Source: Casuarius casuarius
Taxonomy: Eukaryota; Chordata; Aves; Casuariiformes; Casuariidae
Reading direction: 5' to 3'
DNA length: 64,000 nucleotides
NCBI GenBank assembly: GCA_003342895.1
Contig: PTFA01000055.1
Coordinates: forward strand, 1,120,743-1,184,742
This document shows positions 1 to 13,600 of this stretch, piece after piece. Every line of letters begins with the position of its first letter. Position 1 is the stretch's first letter. The position numbers and the translations under genes are program-made. The notes below the pieces were generated by a model. It was given only the letters and a program-made list of their open reading frames with translations, was not told the DNA's origin and made no database searches.

Positions 1-443
1 CTTGCTAAGGATTAGACCGTGTGTGTCCTTGGCTTACCAGGCTGGTCGAGACAAGGCTGCAGAGAGGAAAGCTTACAGCAGCAGCACAGCAGCCAGCAAA
101 ACTGAGTTTCAGCAAAACTCAACTGTACAAGAAAGCTTGTATAAAACAAGCTGATACATCATACTTGACTCTTCCTCTCAACGTAGGGAAATCTGTTGTG
201 GAGGAAAATCTCCAAATGGAGATTTGGAGTCCATGAGGAGTTTTGGGGAGAGTTGTGAACAATACATTTTTCTTTAGGTTAAAGTGCCTATGCTTATTCA
301 CTTAACCTTTTGCATGAAATTAATATCTTGTTCCTTTTTAAGCTTCTGTGTTTTATTTCCAGAAAATAACTACACACTCATTTTAACCACACTTTCTATG
401 TGAAATTTGAGTTAGTTATAGATGACTATAAATATAGTGTTAT

Positions 444-463
444 NNNNNNNNNNNNNNNNNNNN
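444..463. other. Assembly gap (20 N)
   Basis: A run of 20 undetermined bases followed directly by A7. It probably marks a collapsed or unreadable homopolymer, and the real length is unknown. Confidence 0.95.
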
Positions 464-3400
464 AAAAAAAGGAAAGTCAATAGATAAAGGTTCCTGAGGG
501 CTTGTAGATAAAGCTAGATGGTAGGAAACAAAAGTTATAGCAGGATGTTCAAGAGGAAACGTGTCTTAGGAGCAAAGGAGGATAGCCTGGAGAGGAGCGC
601 TAAAGTCGTAGAGGAATTGAATGGAGCTAAGTGATAATGGAGGGCCTTTATCCAAAAGATGGACTGGAGATCACAGGAGATAAGCTGAAACATTGTCTGG
701 GAGTTGCTGTTTGGCCTTCAGCAAGCTGCTAGATTTCTAAGCCTCTTTGCATACATCTGTGCAAGTCTAATAAGTGACCTCACAAAGTTTTCCATATGTG
801 ACTGCATATCTTTAAGGCTTTCTCTCCCTTCTGTGAGAAATTGCAAAGTGCTAAGAATTGTACTGATTGGAGGACTTCTTCCAAACTCTTAAACAAAATG
901 GGTTTTTATTCAGTTGACAATCGAGTGGGGCATGTATTCCTGGACTCTACTATTGTATTTCTAAAAGTTTTGTCTTTTATATTGCGTAACTCATCTAGGA
1001 CCACATTACAAAGCTTTGATTCAGTACATTTTCAGGCATTCTAAAGCTGTTCTCCAGTACAAATTATTTGGTCCAAAGCCAACAAAGGAAGCTTTATTTA
1101 ATGGATTGTACAAAACATTTCACAGGCTTTGAAAAGCTTGTGGCTACTGAATCTGGAACCACTTTCAAATATATATTTCTTTGTCTTTTTGGATATTTAT
1201 CTACTTTTAATAATGAAGAGTTTTTTAATTATTATTATTCCGATTGTTTGGACTTGTTCCAGACAGTCGGTCTTTTGCTCTTCAGAGGTTAAAGATTAAA
1301 GAAAAAAAGCTGCAGGCAAAATTATACAAAAGTTCTTGTGTAGCCCTGAAAAATAAAAGGCTTGATTTAAGCTCTACTGATAAATGTTTGACAAGTTGAA
1401 AACTTTTTTTTTTTTTTTAAATATACAGCTTTACTTGAAATACATGGATATTTTAGCCAGCCAGAATTGAACGCAGCATGAATTCCTACCACAGCCTTCT
1501 TGGCCTTCTGCAGTAAGGCCAAAGTACTCTGGCCTCCGAGCTCACAGATGGCAATTGTGCCACACATCCATATTTCCTTCCACTTGGAAAGTCTGTGACT
1601 ACAACTCTTTTTCATAAGACAAGACTATATAATCCACTGGTGGCATTATCACATATGAAGCAAAAATTAAAATGTGAAGATTCTTCCACTTACTGCACCA
1701 GCAAAGAATCCGCTTTCACGTGTTTGGACCCATCATTTCACAAATAGCGTTTTTATAGGTATGTCTTTACAAGCAGGTGCATGTTATACCTTCGCATGCT
1801 GCCAGCCAGATGCAGTCCAGCTCTGAACCTAAATCCACAGTGTAGTGCTGCTGTAGCTAGAAGACTCAAATTCCAGGAGAATTCATTTGCTTGGGCTCAG
1901 TGCTGCACTTCCCAAAGGACAGCGCTTCTTTTCTATAACTGGCTTGGTTCCAGCTAGCTGGGAACAGTGGCACAAGCTTGCACATACCTACTTGTGACAC
2001 ACTCAGTGCTACCAGTTTCCTCAAGTGAAACAGTTTTCTAATTGCAAAGGATGATATTATTCGCTACCTTCTCCTCATCAAGCTTTTGTGGGAGGCTGGA
2101 CTAATATGCCCAGTCCTGCTCATCTCACTGAATATCTCACCAACAACCTAGGTACTTCATTTTATGCTGTTTGCTTCATGTACTTCATAAGAGCACAACT
2201 GAGACAGGCAGGCTTTTGCAATGCTGTAGTCTTGTTTTTTTATCAGCATAAAATACTGTAAGAAGGCACTCAGTAATTGAACTATAAACTTAGACATCTT
2301 TCCTAATACTACTTAACTATCAGTACCTTTTTATCAGCTGCACTCCTCTATATTTGCTGGTCTTTAAAACATGCTTGCAGTGTTGTTTGATATACTCTGT
2401 GCTATACAAGACATTATAGCAGTATTTTATTTTGCAAGAGAATAAGAGAACTCCATAAAATATTTTAATCTTCATCTTAAATTTCTCTGCCCTCTTTTAT
2501 TGCCCAGGATAGATGTAGTCTCATTTTTTTCCCAAAAAAAGCTTTTTTTTTTTTTTTGGAGTTTCCCAGTATTTTCCAGTTATACATACTTTTGCAAGAT
2601 ATTTCTGCTTGTTTTGTTCTCCTCCTCTATTACAATCAGACCTGCTTGTTTCAGTCTTTTCTTGCAAATTGCAGAGGAATTAGTAAAGATACTGAAATGC
2701 TATACTAGCAAGTGAGAAATAGAACAAAGGTAACAGAGAGGTAGTGTGCCATGTAATCCCTGTAAACACGTAACTCCTGTTCTTGAATACCAAATGCAAT
2801 TTTTTCCTTTCCAAGTTTTGCAAAAAACATGAGTATTTCTCTGAATAACCATGATTTATAGGGCATGCAATGGTTGTTTGCCCCAGACTGTACACAGATA
2901 AAATAATCTATCCTGAATTTACTTTCTTTTCTGGGTTAAGTCAGTAAACATGATGTCATTTATTATGGGTGATTTGTGGTGATTTTTTTTCCTCAGAAAA
3001 GAGCCAAGTGTTAGACTTCGTGCTACTGTTCTGGTTGTGTTTATATCCGTCTATTCTGGGAAAGCATGTGAGTACTTATTCTGCAGTTCTCTGCTAGAGA
3101 TTAGAGTGGCCAGGCCATATGCGCACAGACAAGTGCCAGGGAATTCAATTTTAAGCATTTTTGCACAAACTGTTTCGAGGCAGAAGAACCAGGCAGACTC
3201 GGCGTGAAAGTCTGGTTAAAAGATCCTGTAACTGAAAAACTCGTATTAGTGGCTACTGGACAAGTATGTGCTACTACCTTAGGCTTGTAATAGAAATAAT
3301 ATTTGGATTGTTGTCTGGGTGACTGAGTGTTAACCTTTGGTGTGTAGATACAAACTGTGCTCGGCAAAGAATGCCTCATGCACTAGATAGTTTTCTAATT

Positions 3401-4317
3401 CAGTTCAAATCAGCAGTGAGAGAGAGGTTGTCCTAGGTCGTCTCTGCTGCCCGGTTTGTTACTGAACAAGGATGTAAAAACTGGGATGTGAGTTTTATCT
3501 CTTGATATACATTCATTCTCAGCATTTCTGATTAGTCGTTTGATCTGAATTTTGTTTTAGTGATTCTGTTAACACCATGTGAAATATTTCAAAATCCTGA
3601 TAATTTAGGTATAGTAACTGTGACTGAGTATGTAGTCAAATACAACATGCCTCACAAAAATGTTTTTTTCTCCTTAATCCACATAAATCTTGAAACAGTT
3701 CTCTTCAACTTCCCTCAACATTTTCCACTGCTTCTGCCAATAGTCTTTTCACATTATCTACTCAACCTTGCTAGAGACAGATGAGAATGTGTACATATCA
3801 GACAGAAACTGGAAGTCTGGAAGAGTACAAGCTAAATATTGTTATTAATATAAAATATGATTTTCAGTCATTAATGTTTTTAAATGTTGTGAATCATCAG
3901 CTTATGTTATGCAATATTCTTTGCACTAAAAATGAAACAAATTGTGAATGCCAGGTTACTCTAAGTAAAGGATGTAAATTATTTTCAGTTGACCATGTAA
4001 TGGGGGTCACCGTAACTCTATTTTCCATTTACCATCTGTGGATTTGAACGTATCTTTGACTAGCAAGATTTCCTTTTATAGAATCTGAATGTAATAAGAT
4101 AGCTTTAGATTTATTTATTATTTATAGTTTAATCTTATCCTGCTGATCGTGACACTTTTATTCAAAAACATTAGGCCCATGCTGTTGCATAGACCCTGGA
4201 ATCCACAGCAGGTCGTATAATACCTTCACATATTAAAACATGCCACCTGATTTGTATACAAAATCAGACTTTAAAGCGTCTGATTTCTGGCTGAAATAGA
4301 ATAAGAAGTTGAGAGAA

Positions 4318-4760
4318 CATGAGGGTAGCCATACTGGATCAAATCAAGGCTGCATTTAGTCCAGTATGTCTCTAGCAGTAAATGTACGTAGATACCTAGA
4401 GAAAAAAGGCCTAGACAAGCGGGTGGAAAATTCCTCTTGTGTGTTCTTCCAGCTTCCGAATGTTTCCAGCTGAGGGGATTTCCTTAGCCAGATGTGCTTT
4501 CTGTGTGGTTTGTATCCTGCAGTAGTTTTCTCTTTCATGGACTCACTCAGTTACCCCTTGAATCTACGTAACTTCTAGCATCCAAAACATCCTTTGTCTG
4601 CAGCTTCCACAGCGCTAGTTCCTGCTGGGTGGAGAGTCACCTCCTTTCGTCTGTGATCAGTCTGGCCCCTTCTGGCTCCTTTAGCTGGATATTTTTTGGA
4701 GGCTCTTTACCATTATAGCCAGATCTAATTTGACCTCACTCAGAATCGTGAGGGCTTGGG
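4318..4760 (-). mobile_element. Ancient CR1/L3-type LINE 3' fragment (decayed)
   Basis: The + strand around 4328-4370 reads like the antisense 3' end of an old reptile/bird LINE: a 'gccatactgg-tca' block, then 'tagtccagtatgtc'. Further on, at 4580-4660, lie pieces matching the downstream part of the same consensus (aacatcc, cttccacagcgctagttc, a cctcctttcgtctg block). The order and spacing of these blocks agree with the family as I remember it. Divergence is high, so the insertion is old and non-functional, and the edges are approximate. Confidence 0.55.
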
Positions 4761-5785
4761 GGCTAGTAGCAAACAGCTGGCGTTTTTTATTTGTCTTCTA
4801 GTTTTTTTCTTTTAGCTTTTCACATTTTCAAGCTTTTATTTCTAGCCATGAAGATTAGAAATGTATTCTTTTACAATTATGAGATTTGAAAATGCCGCAT
4901 TAACATAGATTCATGAAACTTCAAGAGCATTTAGTATAGCAAGTATACCATAAAAATCACAGTAGTTGTCCATACTTCATTATTGGGAAGAAATTCCCTG
5001 TCAGCAGATGATGGACTCGCAATGGAGCACACAGAGCACAGAATGCATGGGTCACCTTTGGTAGCTTTAGGAGAATGTGTTTGAAGAGGTGAGCTGGAAT
5101 CTGTGGCTTTCAGTGTTTCCTATTAAAATATGTTTTAAATGTCATCATAAGGCGAGCAAGGGGGAGGAAACATGTCTTTGAAGACCTCTAGAAGCTGCTT
5201 CTGTCCATCTTATTTGGGGGCTAAAGTGAGCAGGCTTCTGAAGGTCTTTAAGAGGCAAGGCGACACTTTGGCATCTACTTTTCTTCTTTGACTAAATAAG
5301 GGACTTAGATCCTTGCTTTAGCAGAATGTTTGATTAGAACTGTTTCACTGTCGAAGAGGTAACTTGGGAGTCCAAGAGAAGCAGCCTGAATCCCAACGCA
5401 ATGTCAAAAATAACAGCAGCAATTATTTTTACCCTGAGGTTTAACAGAATAGCTTGGAACCAATGTTAACGTACTGATTTTTCGAAAGGCAGATTTTGTC
5501 AGTTTAATTATGCTTTGAGGTCAGAGAGTAACTGAGGAAAACACTTTTTGTACATGAACAGGCATAGCAGAATTTGTTTAACAGAAAACTTTAAGGTCTA
5601 GGGAAGACAATAGATGAATGAATTACTTTTCCGGCAAATTATTTCCCTCAATCTATCTGAGGGAATATTCTTATTGCTTGTCATGAATCTTTTCTGAGGA
5701 ATAAAAGTAAACTCTGTTTAAATTTGTTTGCTTCTTTGTATTTCCTGGCTGGAGGGAGAAAACCTAAAATAACACAAAGGTGGCC

Positions 5786-5811
5786 TTTTTTTTTTTTTTT
5801 TTTTTTTTTTT
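5786..5811 (+). repeat. Poly(T) tract, 26 T
   Basis: An uninterrupted T26 homopolymer in intron 1. Read on the other strand it could be the A-tail of a retroposed sequence, but no matching element body was recognised beside it. Its length in the assembly may not be exact. Confidence 0.9.
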
Positions 5812-7508
5812 CTGTCCAGTGAAACCGGAAATACCTACTCACTGTTAAATAGTCTTTTGTGATAATTTTACAACATTGTACAGGAAATAAGATGTTAAGA
5901 GAGACAGATTAGCATTGACCATTTGGGAGCTTAATCATAGTAACGAGCTCTCTATGCCAATATCAGCGTCTCAGTGGTGAATAACACAGTGTATCTTAGT
6001 ATTTGGACATTATTTAGATGTTTCAACATGCAGCAAGTATTATGGATTTGGATATTTTTATGTAGCTGTTAAATGTTAGTAAATGATCATGAAACGCTTC
6101 TCTGAAATTAATTCTCTGAAATTGTGTTTGACTATGTTTATGACAAGTTGAAGACATTCTACGAATGCAGCTCCTTTCTGACTGTGGAGGATTAAGCGCA
6201 CAGCTCTGCAGCAGAGGAGTCAGTGGTTGGCTTTAAAATTGACTTCGACAGTACGAGGGTGGAGAGATCACTGCAGGAAAAAAATAGAATGAATTAAAGC
6301 TAAATAACCCTATTTTTATGTATAAATATCAATTTTGGCTTCTTAATGAGTTTCACAGTGGGATATGATTATCATTTCACGCTGGGATTTTTGCACTATC
6401 CACTTTGTCTTCCTGAAGTTTGCTGTGTAGTCATATTTTTTGCAGCATTTTCCTCAATGATTGTCACNGAATATTAGTGTATGGGAAATGAGTCCGAAGA
6501 AGCATGTGCTCTCAGGACTGATTCTATTGTAGTCCAATACTGTTTTAGAGCAACTTTCCCTAAGTGGATAAATGGTGGATTTCTATAAATAGTCACATAC
6601 GGGTACTTTTGAGATAACAACATCTGCTTATATGAAAAATTTCTTGTGCTGTCTTCCAAATATGAAAGGTTTACGGGCACTCTAAAATTGATTTAAGAGA
6701 AAACTATTTTTTTTCTCTAATATAGAGTAAAATTAAGTATGTCTGAAGCTTTTCTTTGTTCTTTTGCTATATGTTTCTTGTGCCACTAGTTGAAAATAAG
6801 TTAGTTAATTCTCAAATTCATCAGAACTGAGAACTACTGCCCTGAATGAGGGAAGGAACATATTTTTGTGAATTATTCACATTAGAAATGCATGCAAATG
6901 AAGTGAGTAAAAATAACTAAAATGTCTTTTTTTTTACTACTAATGTTAATGTTATTTTACTAACTATTATTGTAAATGTGTTTTAGAAATGAGTGATGGA
7001 CTCTGTAAAATAATGTTTAGATTTGGGATACAGAAGCCCAGTGGCTAACATCTTTGAATATGTTCAAAGCTGCATATGTATGTGTGAGAAAGTACATCCT
7101 GAACCCATTGCCAGCTGTGGTAAATACAAAATAACTAACTACTTCATGTGTGAATTAGCTAGGAGCACAGTTTATTACCAGATGGGAAAAGGTCCTGGTT
7201 CTTGTTTTTCATCCCTCCAGAATCCAGGGAATTCTTCCTTTAAACTACTAAAGATTGTCTTAATTTCAGAGCTGAAACAATATTGCTGAATAAGATTTGG
7301 AATTAAGTTTTCCTAGACAGAACCACAATTGCGTCTTTTTTAAAAAAGTATTACATATTACAAGAGAAAGTTAGAAAACTTAGCTAATGCTGCCCAAAAT
7401 GCCACTTTTAACAGCTGTCTTGTACCATCAATAGGCCATAATGGAACCTTGCTTTCTTAAAGGTCTTCGGTTTTATGCGTATTGCTACATATTACTTTTT
7501 TTTTAAAG

Positions 7509-7629
7509 CTCTCTTTCACCTCATCGACTCTTCCAATGTTGATGTGAAAAATGCAATGACCTTCAGTGGGCCTGTGGAAGACATGTTTGGGTACACAGTT
7601 CAGCAGTATGAAAATGAGGAAGGAAAATG
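7509..7629 (+). CDS. ITGA1: ITGA1 exon W1: mature N-terminus, start of blade 1
   Basis: Encodes [13 protein letters not shown] and the F-G-Y-T-V-Q-Q-Y motif of the first propeller repeat, then E-N-E-E-G-K and a Trp codon split TG|G. The donor is ATG|gtaagt. The acceptor was placed after the T-rich tract ending aaag at 7508, because it is the only AG within 25 bases upstream of N-V-D-V. That leaves eight extra codons (L-F-H-L-I-D-S-S) before Asn, where human ITGA1 has Phe immediately before Asn at the signal-peptide cleavage site. The extra residues are probably the end of the signal peptide; this exon start is the least certain boundary of the gene. Confidence 0.85.
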
Positions 7630-10600
7630 GTAAGTGGTTTTTAAGTGTAAACTCCAAATTATCAGATGTTCAGTGGCTCAGATGCTATGCTATTATTTAT
7701 ATACTGTTATTGGTAGTATTATACTGGTATTTATTTGTTATTATTGGTAAGTATTCCCTGTAAATGAGGGTTGGATTCTGTCAGTCATATTTCTTAAACT
7801 GATTGACAGTCCCAAAGAAACCTGCAGAGACTGGGGGACTGAAAGATGTTAAGTTCGAGTCTTTATTCGTTTCCTCAAAGATATAACTGAGTACTCAAAG
7901 CAGGTAAATCACCGCCCTGCTAGAAATGAGAGAGTTTTATGCTGTGCCTGAGTCCACTTTTTTTCAATTTACTGAATAAAATTATTTCTCTTTTCCTGTG
8001 TTAATGTATCACCAGTGAAATTGCTTCCACTTAACTAATCTGGATTATATATTTTTTCTAATGGTTTCTGTCAGTGGTTATCTGCACTGAGTTTTTTTAA
8101 CTGGTAGGCAGATTTCTGTGTCAGAACATTTAGTAATACAGTGCTCTGTCTTCCCTTTTGGCTGGCTAATAATGTCTTTTACATGGTATTGGCGCTTGGA
8201 GCTTTCTTAACATGTCTTTTCCTTGTAGCTGTTCTCCTAAGTTAGAAGTTGCATTTTGATGTGCTCACCAGTCTCATTGCTTCTCAGTCTCTCGATAAGC
8301 AGCTACAAAGGATTTTCGCTCTTGAGAACAAACAGACAAAACGTCACAGGCTGTTGATTGCCTGGAGGACTGAATTAACGATTGAATGATAAAAGGGTTG
8401 GGGAATACTGAGACAACACTCTATGCAGATTTCTCTGTTCTTGCAAGAGCTACCCCAGTAATCTCACATTCTCCATAGACCCCCGTGACTGCCCCAGGCC
8501 GCCCGTGACTAAGAGCACGCGGCTGCTTGGCTGCGGGTCGGACCATCGTGCAGTGCCTGTGCCAATCCCCTCGGCGAGCGCCGGGCCTGTTGGCCTCTGG
8601 CAGTCTGTCCACCGCAGTGACACAACATTTACTATTTGCCCTAGAGACTGTCCAATAAAATGAAGTTGCAGAGTCTGCTTTTGAAAATGTTGGTTCTCAA
8701 TTGTACGGCTTGCAGGATCTTTAAATATAAATCTGCACTGTGATCATGAATGACTAATGCTGATGATCTTTGAGCTAATTTAGACCTTCAGGAAATGGTA
8801 TCCACTCTAGGAGCTGGGATTTTGCAAAGTAAGCTATATGGTTGTAGAGTGTACTGAAACCTTTCAGAAGCAAAAAATAATACAAGCCAGAAAAGGCTAC
8901 TCTTCCAGGAGCTGAAAGAAGACAAGAGTCGAAAGTAGTGTGCTAGATCTGAACATCTCTGACATTAAGCTCTGGAGCTGCTGTTAAATTTTCAAGCTTT
9001 CAAATTTCTTTCAGCACAGCAATGCATAGAACAGGAAATCTGCATGCTGATGGTTAAAAATAAATATACAAAGCTTTGTGATACTTCAAATGTTAAAAGA
9101 CTACCTAGATACCACAAAGATAGAGCTTTTTAGCAGCAGATGTTCCGTAAACCTCTCTGCAATTGTTTCTGAAGAAAACCGGAGTCCCCTAAAAATATCC
9201 ACAGTGCAAACAGACAAGATAGCCTTTCAAACCACTTCTGTCTGTTTGCAGGGCTCGCTCGCTCTTTCTGAGAAAAGAGCAGCACGGGAGCATAGTCCTG
9301 CTGAGCATTGATCATCTCCCGTGAGAGGTCAAGCACACTCAGCTCCTCTGCAGTTAAATGGAAGTCAAGGATGCTTAAAAGTGTGTGGTGCCTGCTTCTA
9401 AGTTTTATTGTAAAAAGTACATACATTGTAACATATAGTTTGAAAAATATCAGACAGATCCATCATATACTCAGAGCATTTTATTTTGCTTTAGAAGTTA
9501 TTAATTAAAAAAATCCTAATGGATTGTAATGAGCTGTTCCAGTATGTTTGTTTAGAAGCTATGTACTGAGTTTAAATTTTCCATCTGTCTCTTTTCAGAG
9601 AATAACAACTGTGAATAATAGGCTATATTTTACCTATACTTACCTGTTATTTTATTCAGGGATCTTCTATCTGGACTTTTAAATCTATGATTAAAGGTAG
9701 AAATTATTCACTCAATAAGTCCAGGAGCAAATCCTGCTGAAATATTATTCTTAATGATGGGATTTCTATGTTTCCAACATATGCTGTGAATTCTAATTTA
9801 ATTTGAGTTCTTTACAAATTAAATGGAGTCATTATCTGCAGGGTAGTGCTGGGATATTTAGTGTAGCTTATTTGCAGGGTAGTGCTGGGATATTTAGTGT
9901 AGCTAATGAAGATTTGAGAACAAAACAGTCTCCATCTCTAAACAGCAGAATTTCCTGCTGAAAAATGTTTTCTGGATTTAGGGGTGAGAACAGTAATTTC
10001 TGATCATATCAAATTTTGAAAAAACACTGTAGGCAGGATTAAAAAGCCTTAAAATTATATAATTGCTTTTACTAATTGTAATGACAATATTTTATCATTA
10101 GCTAGAGGGAAAACAATTTATTTTATACTGCTGGCTTACATTATTTAAGACTAAATTCTTATTTTGGATACCTGTAAGTATCTGCTTTGGCATTTGGTCT
10201 CTTCTTAGCATTAAAAATACATTATTTTCTAAAATACACTAACGATCGAGGAGATATTAAATAAAGCAGATATTTCCTTTATTACTTGTATTTATTGCTT
10301 TCATCCACCAATACTCCTTTTATTTTCCAGTGGTATTTTTTTAATGTTATTCTGGTATGTAATTTGATATATAGGCAGGCTTTTTTTCAGTGTCCTTTGT
10401 TACAGGAAATAGAATGGCTGCTCTTCCTTGTATCTGAACTAACATCATTGATGCTTTTCTTGCTATATCCTCTGCTCTTCATGTAGAGCTTGCTGTAGCT
10501 GTGCTCTCTGCGAGTTTTATTTGCTAACTTGCATGCCTTTTAAGAGTAAAGAAAATTCAGATAATGTATTTCGTTCACAGGGTACTTATTGGTTCTCCAT

Positions 10601-13600
10601 TAGTTGGCCAACCAGAGAAAAGAACAGGAGATGTATACAAATGCCCTGTAGGAAGGGACAGCCAATCACCCTGCATAAAACTGAACTTACCAGGTATGAA
10701 AGAAAATAAAGTTGTGTCATGTGGAGGAATAATAGATGTCAAATCTGTGAGATTTTTGGCTAAAAAATTGTTTCTGTTGCAAAAATTTGTTTAGGACTCC
10801 GGAGCTGAATCTGAAGGAAGTTGTGTTTGTAAACATCAGAAGTAATTCTTTTAAAGCATCTCATTGCCCTTTGGGAAACATGCTGATAATTTTAGAGTGG
10901 GCAGTTGGCTCTGTTACCAAAACATTATTATGACTGGCAGTAATTGACTCTGGTCAGCAGTCCTGGCAGAAAGGTTGTGGAGTACAGTTTAATGGGTTAC
11001 CCCTTCCAAGGCTTTTTGAAGCCAAGAGCCTCTACAATGCCATCAGTAGGCTTTTGATGAGAACCTAACTAGGCAGAACAAAGCTGAAGCCCCTTACCAG
11101 GGTTAAGGTAAATATTCATCATTCTTTTGCTCATGTCAAAGAGATACTGGATGCAGACAAGAAGAGACTTCCTACAAATATAAATTCTACTAAATATATG
11201 TCCCATTATTTTCTAGCTTCTCTTTTCCCTCAAAAACCTAAACGTCAGTAATGTAAAATAAAAATACAAACATGAAAGTTGTAATTCATATATATCAGGA
11301 CAAGACAAAGAAAAGAATATTTTTTTCTAATTAACAAAACTTTGTGAACAGTAATCTCTTGCTTTCATTGTGCTGTTATTTTTACTTTTTTCTTTTTTGC
11401 GGTTCAAGAAAACTATTTGAGACAGCGACCCAGACAAATTTTCTGGGATAAAAGCCAGTCTTAGCATTTTTTCTTGTTCTTTGCAATTGAAGGAGGAGGA
11501 GGAAGGGTGCTAAAATACTTGATGGAACCAATGTCAGTCTGTGCTTTATTTTGGAAGCTGGAAGCTCTATGCTAGCGGATATATACTTTAACATTTTGTT
11601 TTCACGTTCTCAAATACTTAACATTTTAATCTATTTATAGCTGCTACTTCAGTTCCTAACGTCATGGAAGTAAAAGAAAACATGACTCTTGGAACAACCT
11701 TAGTGACTAACCCAAAAGGAGGCTTTCTGGTAAGAAAGGAGTTATTGCCGACTTTAAAATAAGTCTGTATTTTCCCCAGGTACCATACCAAACATTTCAT
11801 CCTTTTTCATCTTTTAAAGGCATGTGGACCACTTTATGCTTATAAGTGTGGGCGTTTGCATTACACAACTGGAGTTTGCTCTAATGTCAGCTCCACTTTT
11901 GAAACTGTCGAGGCCATTGCTCCATCCGTGCAAGGTATGCATGCCGCAGGAATTCTTGTATGTCTGAAAATGCAAAGTGCCAAGCAAGACAAATGTATAC
12001 ACACAGGCATACCAAAAAGCTTGAACTACTTTCCTTAGCTACCAGCATTACCAAGTTAAGTAAATGTTTTCATTGTCAGTATATAACCTAAATTCTTGCT
12101 ACTTTTGGAATTTATCTCAGTATAAACAATCATTAGAGAGCTATGTAACATCCAAACATAATTGCTAAAAATAGTTGCTTATGTTTTTTACTTATGGCCA
12201 AAAGACTCCTTTCAAATAATGACAGTATGCTGTCAAGACCTAATACCCCGTCTAGTAATATAGATAAAATCTTAAAGACCTGGTCCACTGGAAAATCAAG
12301 CAGGAACAGTGTGAAATTGAAGAAGGCAGGGGTTACTGGTAAATACTCCAATTATATGATCATGTAATCCCATTGTTAAATTTCCACTTACAAGAAGGTG
12401 CCTTGCTGATAAAGGGAATGCCAAACCATGTAAAATACGATGCAAATTTGTTAAATTACAGTTTGTGTGAAACGGGATATTTCAGCCCCAGTATAAAATG
12501 GTATGTTTCTGTTACTAATCACAACAGAAACTGGAGCTGTGTGTGAGTATGTATTTGATCCTTGTTAGTGTCAATTCTAATGTGTCAATTTGTGTTGCAG
12601 AGTGTAAGACCCAGTTGGATATTGTCATAGTCCTTGATGGTTCCAACAGCATTTATCCATGGGAGAGTGTCACAGCCTTCCTAAACAGTCTCCTGAAAAA
12701 CATGGATATAGGTCCCCAGCAAACACAGGTAAAATGGTGCATATTTTATTCTTGTTTAATTTGCAGAAGAATAGGATTTACAGGAAATGGGATGAGAGCA
12801 TCATTTGTGGTTATAATAGCTTATGGCAGTGGGGTACAGAAACAAAATAGCTGGAATCACAACTAAGTCAGTCTTTGACTCCAAGTAACTGTGTCAGGGA
12901 GGGTCTCTCTCTCCCCAACTGTTCAGGCACTTTGGAGAAACTGAGTTTCTAATCTAGAGGCAAAAGTTAAGTGCATAAAATGAGGCAGTTTGAACATTGT
13001 CCTTCCCCATTTCCTTCCTTTCCCCAACACTTCTTATCTCTGTTCTTCATGGCACAAAGGTCATTACTACTCCTCCAAGGCACATATACATGGTTCAGAT
13101 AGTCTTGGATTACAAGATCTTTGAAGCAGTGCTCAAAATTTTGTATCGTGGAGCACTGAGCATATAGCTTTTAAACATTTGAAATCGTAATTAATGAGTG
13201 ACTGTAAAGCTGCATGTCTTTGTTATTAATGGCAGAAGCTGCATTTATATAATAAATGGAGCAGGCCAAATTCCCAGCTGCTATAAATCAGCACAGTTCC
13301 ATCAGAATTAATGGAGCTACAACCAATCACCCCAGCTGAGGATCTGACATGTTTCACCATCTGCTGAACAGAGTAGGTAAATAGCAATCCGAACAAAACT
13401 CGAGGAAGAGCGTAGCAAACACAGGGGTACGTTTTAACACAGAAAGCTTTATTAAGAGTAATGGAAGAAACTAGGCCTTCCTTTCACTTTTCCTTTTCCT
13501 CTCTCCCAAAATTTATTAATTTCTGGGGTCATCTGTGATATTTCACGTGCCGCAGGCCAGTGTTTAGGGTAGTGTCTACTTCATGTTCACTCCAAATTTC

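Larger units (their letters stand above)
1..7508 (+). other. 3' part of ITGA1 intron 1
   Basis: No coding exon was seen. The small open frames here have no recognisable domain and no splice context. The stretch is AT-rich, with a 20-base assembly gap at 444-463, one ambiguous base at 6468, a T26 run at 5786-5811 and an old LINE fragment near 4.3-4.8 kb. In mammals the single-copy gene PELO sits inside ITGA1 intron 1; nothing resembling it is present here, so if conserved it lies further upstream. No CpG-rich promoter-like segment was seen. Confidence 0.8.
7630..10580 (+). other. Intron W1/W2
   Basis: 2951 bases with no exon recognised. It contains a small CpG cluster near 8440-8610 and a 36-bp tandem duplication at 9837-9908; the rest is AT-rich single-copy-looking sequence. 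Confidence 0.85.

Noticed and set aside
1..7508. A nested PELO gene in intron 1
   Set aside because: Looked for because mammals have it there; no similar sequence is in this part of the intron.
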